The translations under genes were made by a program, and so were the position numbers. The notes beneath the pieces were generated by a model. That model saw only the letters and a list, made by a program, of their open reading frames with translations, ran no database searches and was not told the DNA's origin. This document shows, one piece after another, positions 5,139 through 5,985 of a stretch of 5,985 bases of DNA (the first letter of the stretch is position 1; each line of letters opens with the position of its first letter). Origin of the DNA: REEB470 sp032117095 (GTDB lineage Bacteria > Bacillota > Bacilli > Paenibacillales > YIM-B00363); assembly GCA_032117095.1 (NCBI GenBank), contig JAULZZ010000064.1, forward strand, positions 1 through 5,985. The letters run 5' to 3'.

Positions 5139-5363
5139 TTATTTTTTGAAGAAAGTTTGCAATAGTTGGCGATTTGTTTTCGTGGTAGAGGCGGTTTTGT
5201 TTTCTTGGGCGATCGCCCTATACACTTCTTCGCGATGAATAGCAACGTGCTTGGGGGCTGTGATCCCGACCTTTACCGTATCGCCGTCCACCGCCAAAAT
5301 CGTAATCTCGATGTCCTCCCCGATGCGGATCGATTCAAGTTTCTTGCGCGTAAGCACCAACAT
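5139..5363 (-). CDS. csrA: Carbon storage regulator CsrA (translational repressor)
   Basis: This encodes 74 residues, the same length as B. subtilis CsrA. CsrA is a dimeric RNA-binding protein that recognises GGA in hairpin loops; in Bacillus its main target is the hag leader. The start MLVLTRKKLESIRIG and the segment APKHVAIHREEVY (36-48) are diagnostic. The RNA-contact residues L4, R6 and R44 are present, and the C-terminal extension (about 50-74) is the Gram-positive type involved in FliW control. The frame is open 26 codons further upstream, but the ATG at 5363 is the family start, with GGAG five bases upstream at the end of a G8 run. The gene overlaps fliW by 29 bp in another frame, so translation is likely coupled. 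The hag leader just downstream has matching binding sites. Confidence 0.97.
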   Translation of the reverse strand: MLVLTRKKLESIRIGEDIEITILAVDGDTVKVGITAPKHVAIHREEVYRAIAQENKTASTTKTNRQLLQTFFKK

Positions 5364-5826
5364 GGTCGCTCCCCCCCCGTAACGATGACGTGTCCTGCGG
5401 AAGATGGGGAAACAGCGGATGTTTCGTCGTATACGTAGCATCGTGCAACACGATTTGGGCAGCGCGCCGTTTGTGCTTGTTCCAGACGATCGGGGCGAGC
5501 AAATTGATCGTGAACTCTTCTACACGCGCCGCACACGTCACGATGACGAACACGTCGACTTCGCTCGGTTGTGTAAGCTCGAGCTGTGCTTTTTCTTCTT
5601 CGCCGAGGGAAAATTCATACGTCGGGTATGCGTCAAACGGCCGCATAAGCAAAAATGCGACGTGTGGGTCGTCCAACGCGTGCATCTCATAAAACCCACA
5701 CGCATCGTCCACTTCTGTGATGGCAAAGCGCAGGACAGTGGGAAATCCGAGTATTCCTTGAGGAAATTCTACACATTGATCCGCTGTGAGCTCCACGGTT
5801 CCGCCGTAATGTGTCTCGAGTTGCAT
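5335..5826 (-). CDS. fliW: Flagellar assembly factor FliW (CsrA antagonist)
   Basis: This encodes 163 residues, somewhat longer than B. subtilis FliW (about 143). FliW binds either flagellin or CsrA: when cytoplasmic flagellin is depleted, freed FliW binds CsrA allosterically and relieves repression of hag translation. Conserved features are VEFPQGILGFP (19-29), FLLMRPF (58-64) and TINLLAPIVWN (106-116) followed by AAQIVLHDATYTTKHPL (122-138). The start at 5826 has GGGAGGG seven bases upstream. The last 20 or so residues (144-163) lie beyond the conserved fold and are partly dictated by the csrA overlap; residues R150-G151-G152 are encoded by a G8 tract (5371-5378), which is also part of the csrA ribosome-binding site. 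Upstream, 71 bp separate it from the probable yviE end. Confidence 0.97.
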   Translation of the reverse strand: MQLETHYGGTVELTADQCVEFPQGILGFPTVLRFAITEVDDACGFYEMHALDDPHVAFLLMRPFDAYPTYEFSLGEEEKAQLELTQPSEVDVFVIVTCAARVEEFTINLLAPIVWNKHKRRAAQIVLHDATYTTKHPLFPHLPQDTSSLRGGSDHVGAYAQET

Positions 5827-5897
5827 CTCTTATCCCTCCCTTTGATGGATAAAATTCAAAAAAAAATTGCGTTCTCCATTCGCTACGCATCACGATG

Positions 5898-5985
5898 TCA
5901 TACCTGCACATCGATGGCAGGCGGCGTAATGGTCAATCGGTTGTATTGCGCCATTTGACTCGTGTACTTCCCGCGTTCGTACGTG
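5898..5985 (-). CDS. C-terminal end of a probable YviE-like (DUF6470) protein, partial
   Basis: One minus-strand frame is open from the window edge to TGA at 5900-5898, giving 28 residues: TYERGKYTSQMAQYNRLTI, then TPPAIDVQV and stop. The start is outside the window. The short hydrophobic/polar alternation with an IDVQV end is compatible with DUF6470/YviE proteins, and in B. subtilis yviE sits directly before fliW. The assignment rests mostly on position; the fragment is too short for proof. The other two frames have stops or poor composition here. No convincing terminator follows, so it may be co-transcribed with fliW. Confidence 0.6.
   Translation of the reverse strand, partial: TYERGKYTSQMAQYNRLTITPPAIDVQV

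Noticed and set aside
5364..5441. 26-codon N-terminal extension of csrA
   Set aside because: CsrA starts at MLVL with a good ribosome-binding site; the extension is the out-of-frame reading of the fliW end.
5858..5889. Terminator-like hairpin between yviE end and fliW (TGCGT/ACGCA then nine T)
   Set aside because: The stem has only five pairs with a 12-base loop; too weak to call, though partial attenuation is possible.
1..5985. CRISPR array, tRNA/rRNA, integrase or transposase
   Set aside because: No regularly spaced repeats, no tRNA-like folds and no recombinase motifs were seen in any frame.

Overview
The window is the late (class III) flagellar gene block of a motile, low-to-mid GC Gram-positive bacterium of the Bacillota (Bacilli-type). 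All recognisable genes lie on the minus strand. Read in the direction of transcription (from the high-coordinate end), the order is [yviE/DUF6470 3' end] - fliW - csrA - hag - flaG - fliD - fliS - fliT-like - terminator - [5' end of an S-layer-homology protein]. This matches the Bacillus subtilis yviE-fliW-csrA-hag-yvyC-fliD-fliS-fliT order, which supports every identification. Genus cannot be fixed from the sequence.

Region by region: 5898-5985 holds the last codons of a probable YviE-like protein. fliW (5335-5826) and csrA (5139-5363) overlap by 29 bp across a G8 tract. A sigma-D-type promoter (-10 ACCGATAA) and an 86-nt leader precede hag (3789-4994). The leader carries two small hairpins, each with GGA in a six-base loop, and the second contains the hag Shine-Dalgarno. 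This is the expected target of CsrA repression. A strong rho-independent terminator follows hag. After it, a second sigma-D-like promoter serves the flaG-fliD-fliS-fliT unit, whose only convincing terminator is at 503-526.

Between fliT and that terminator is a 220-bp stretch with no homology-supported gene. It contains a 16-bp, one-mismatch inverted repeat (622-637/711-726) and a possible 35-codon ORF. Past the terminator, a purine-rich leader with its own promoter candidate leads into a gene cut by the window edge. Its first 78 residues are a signal peptide, a small tandem repeat and the start of an SLH domain.

How the genes work together: FliS (and probably FliT) chaperone export substrates, FliD caps the filament, Hag is the filament subunit and FlaG affects filament length. 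CsrA blocks hag translation and is released from it by FliW when cytoplasmic flagellin is low. No new multi-gene system is evident. The points most worth a second look are the hag leader, the G8 fliW/csrA junction, the inverted repeat after fliT and the truncated SLH gene.
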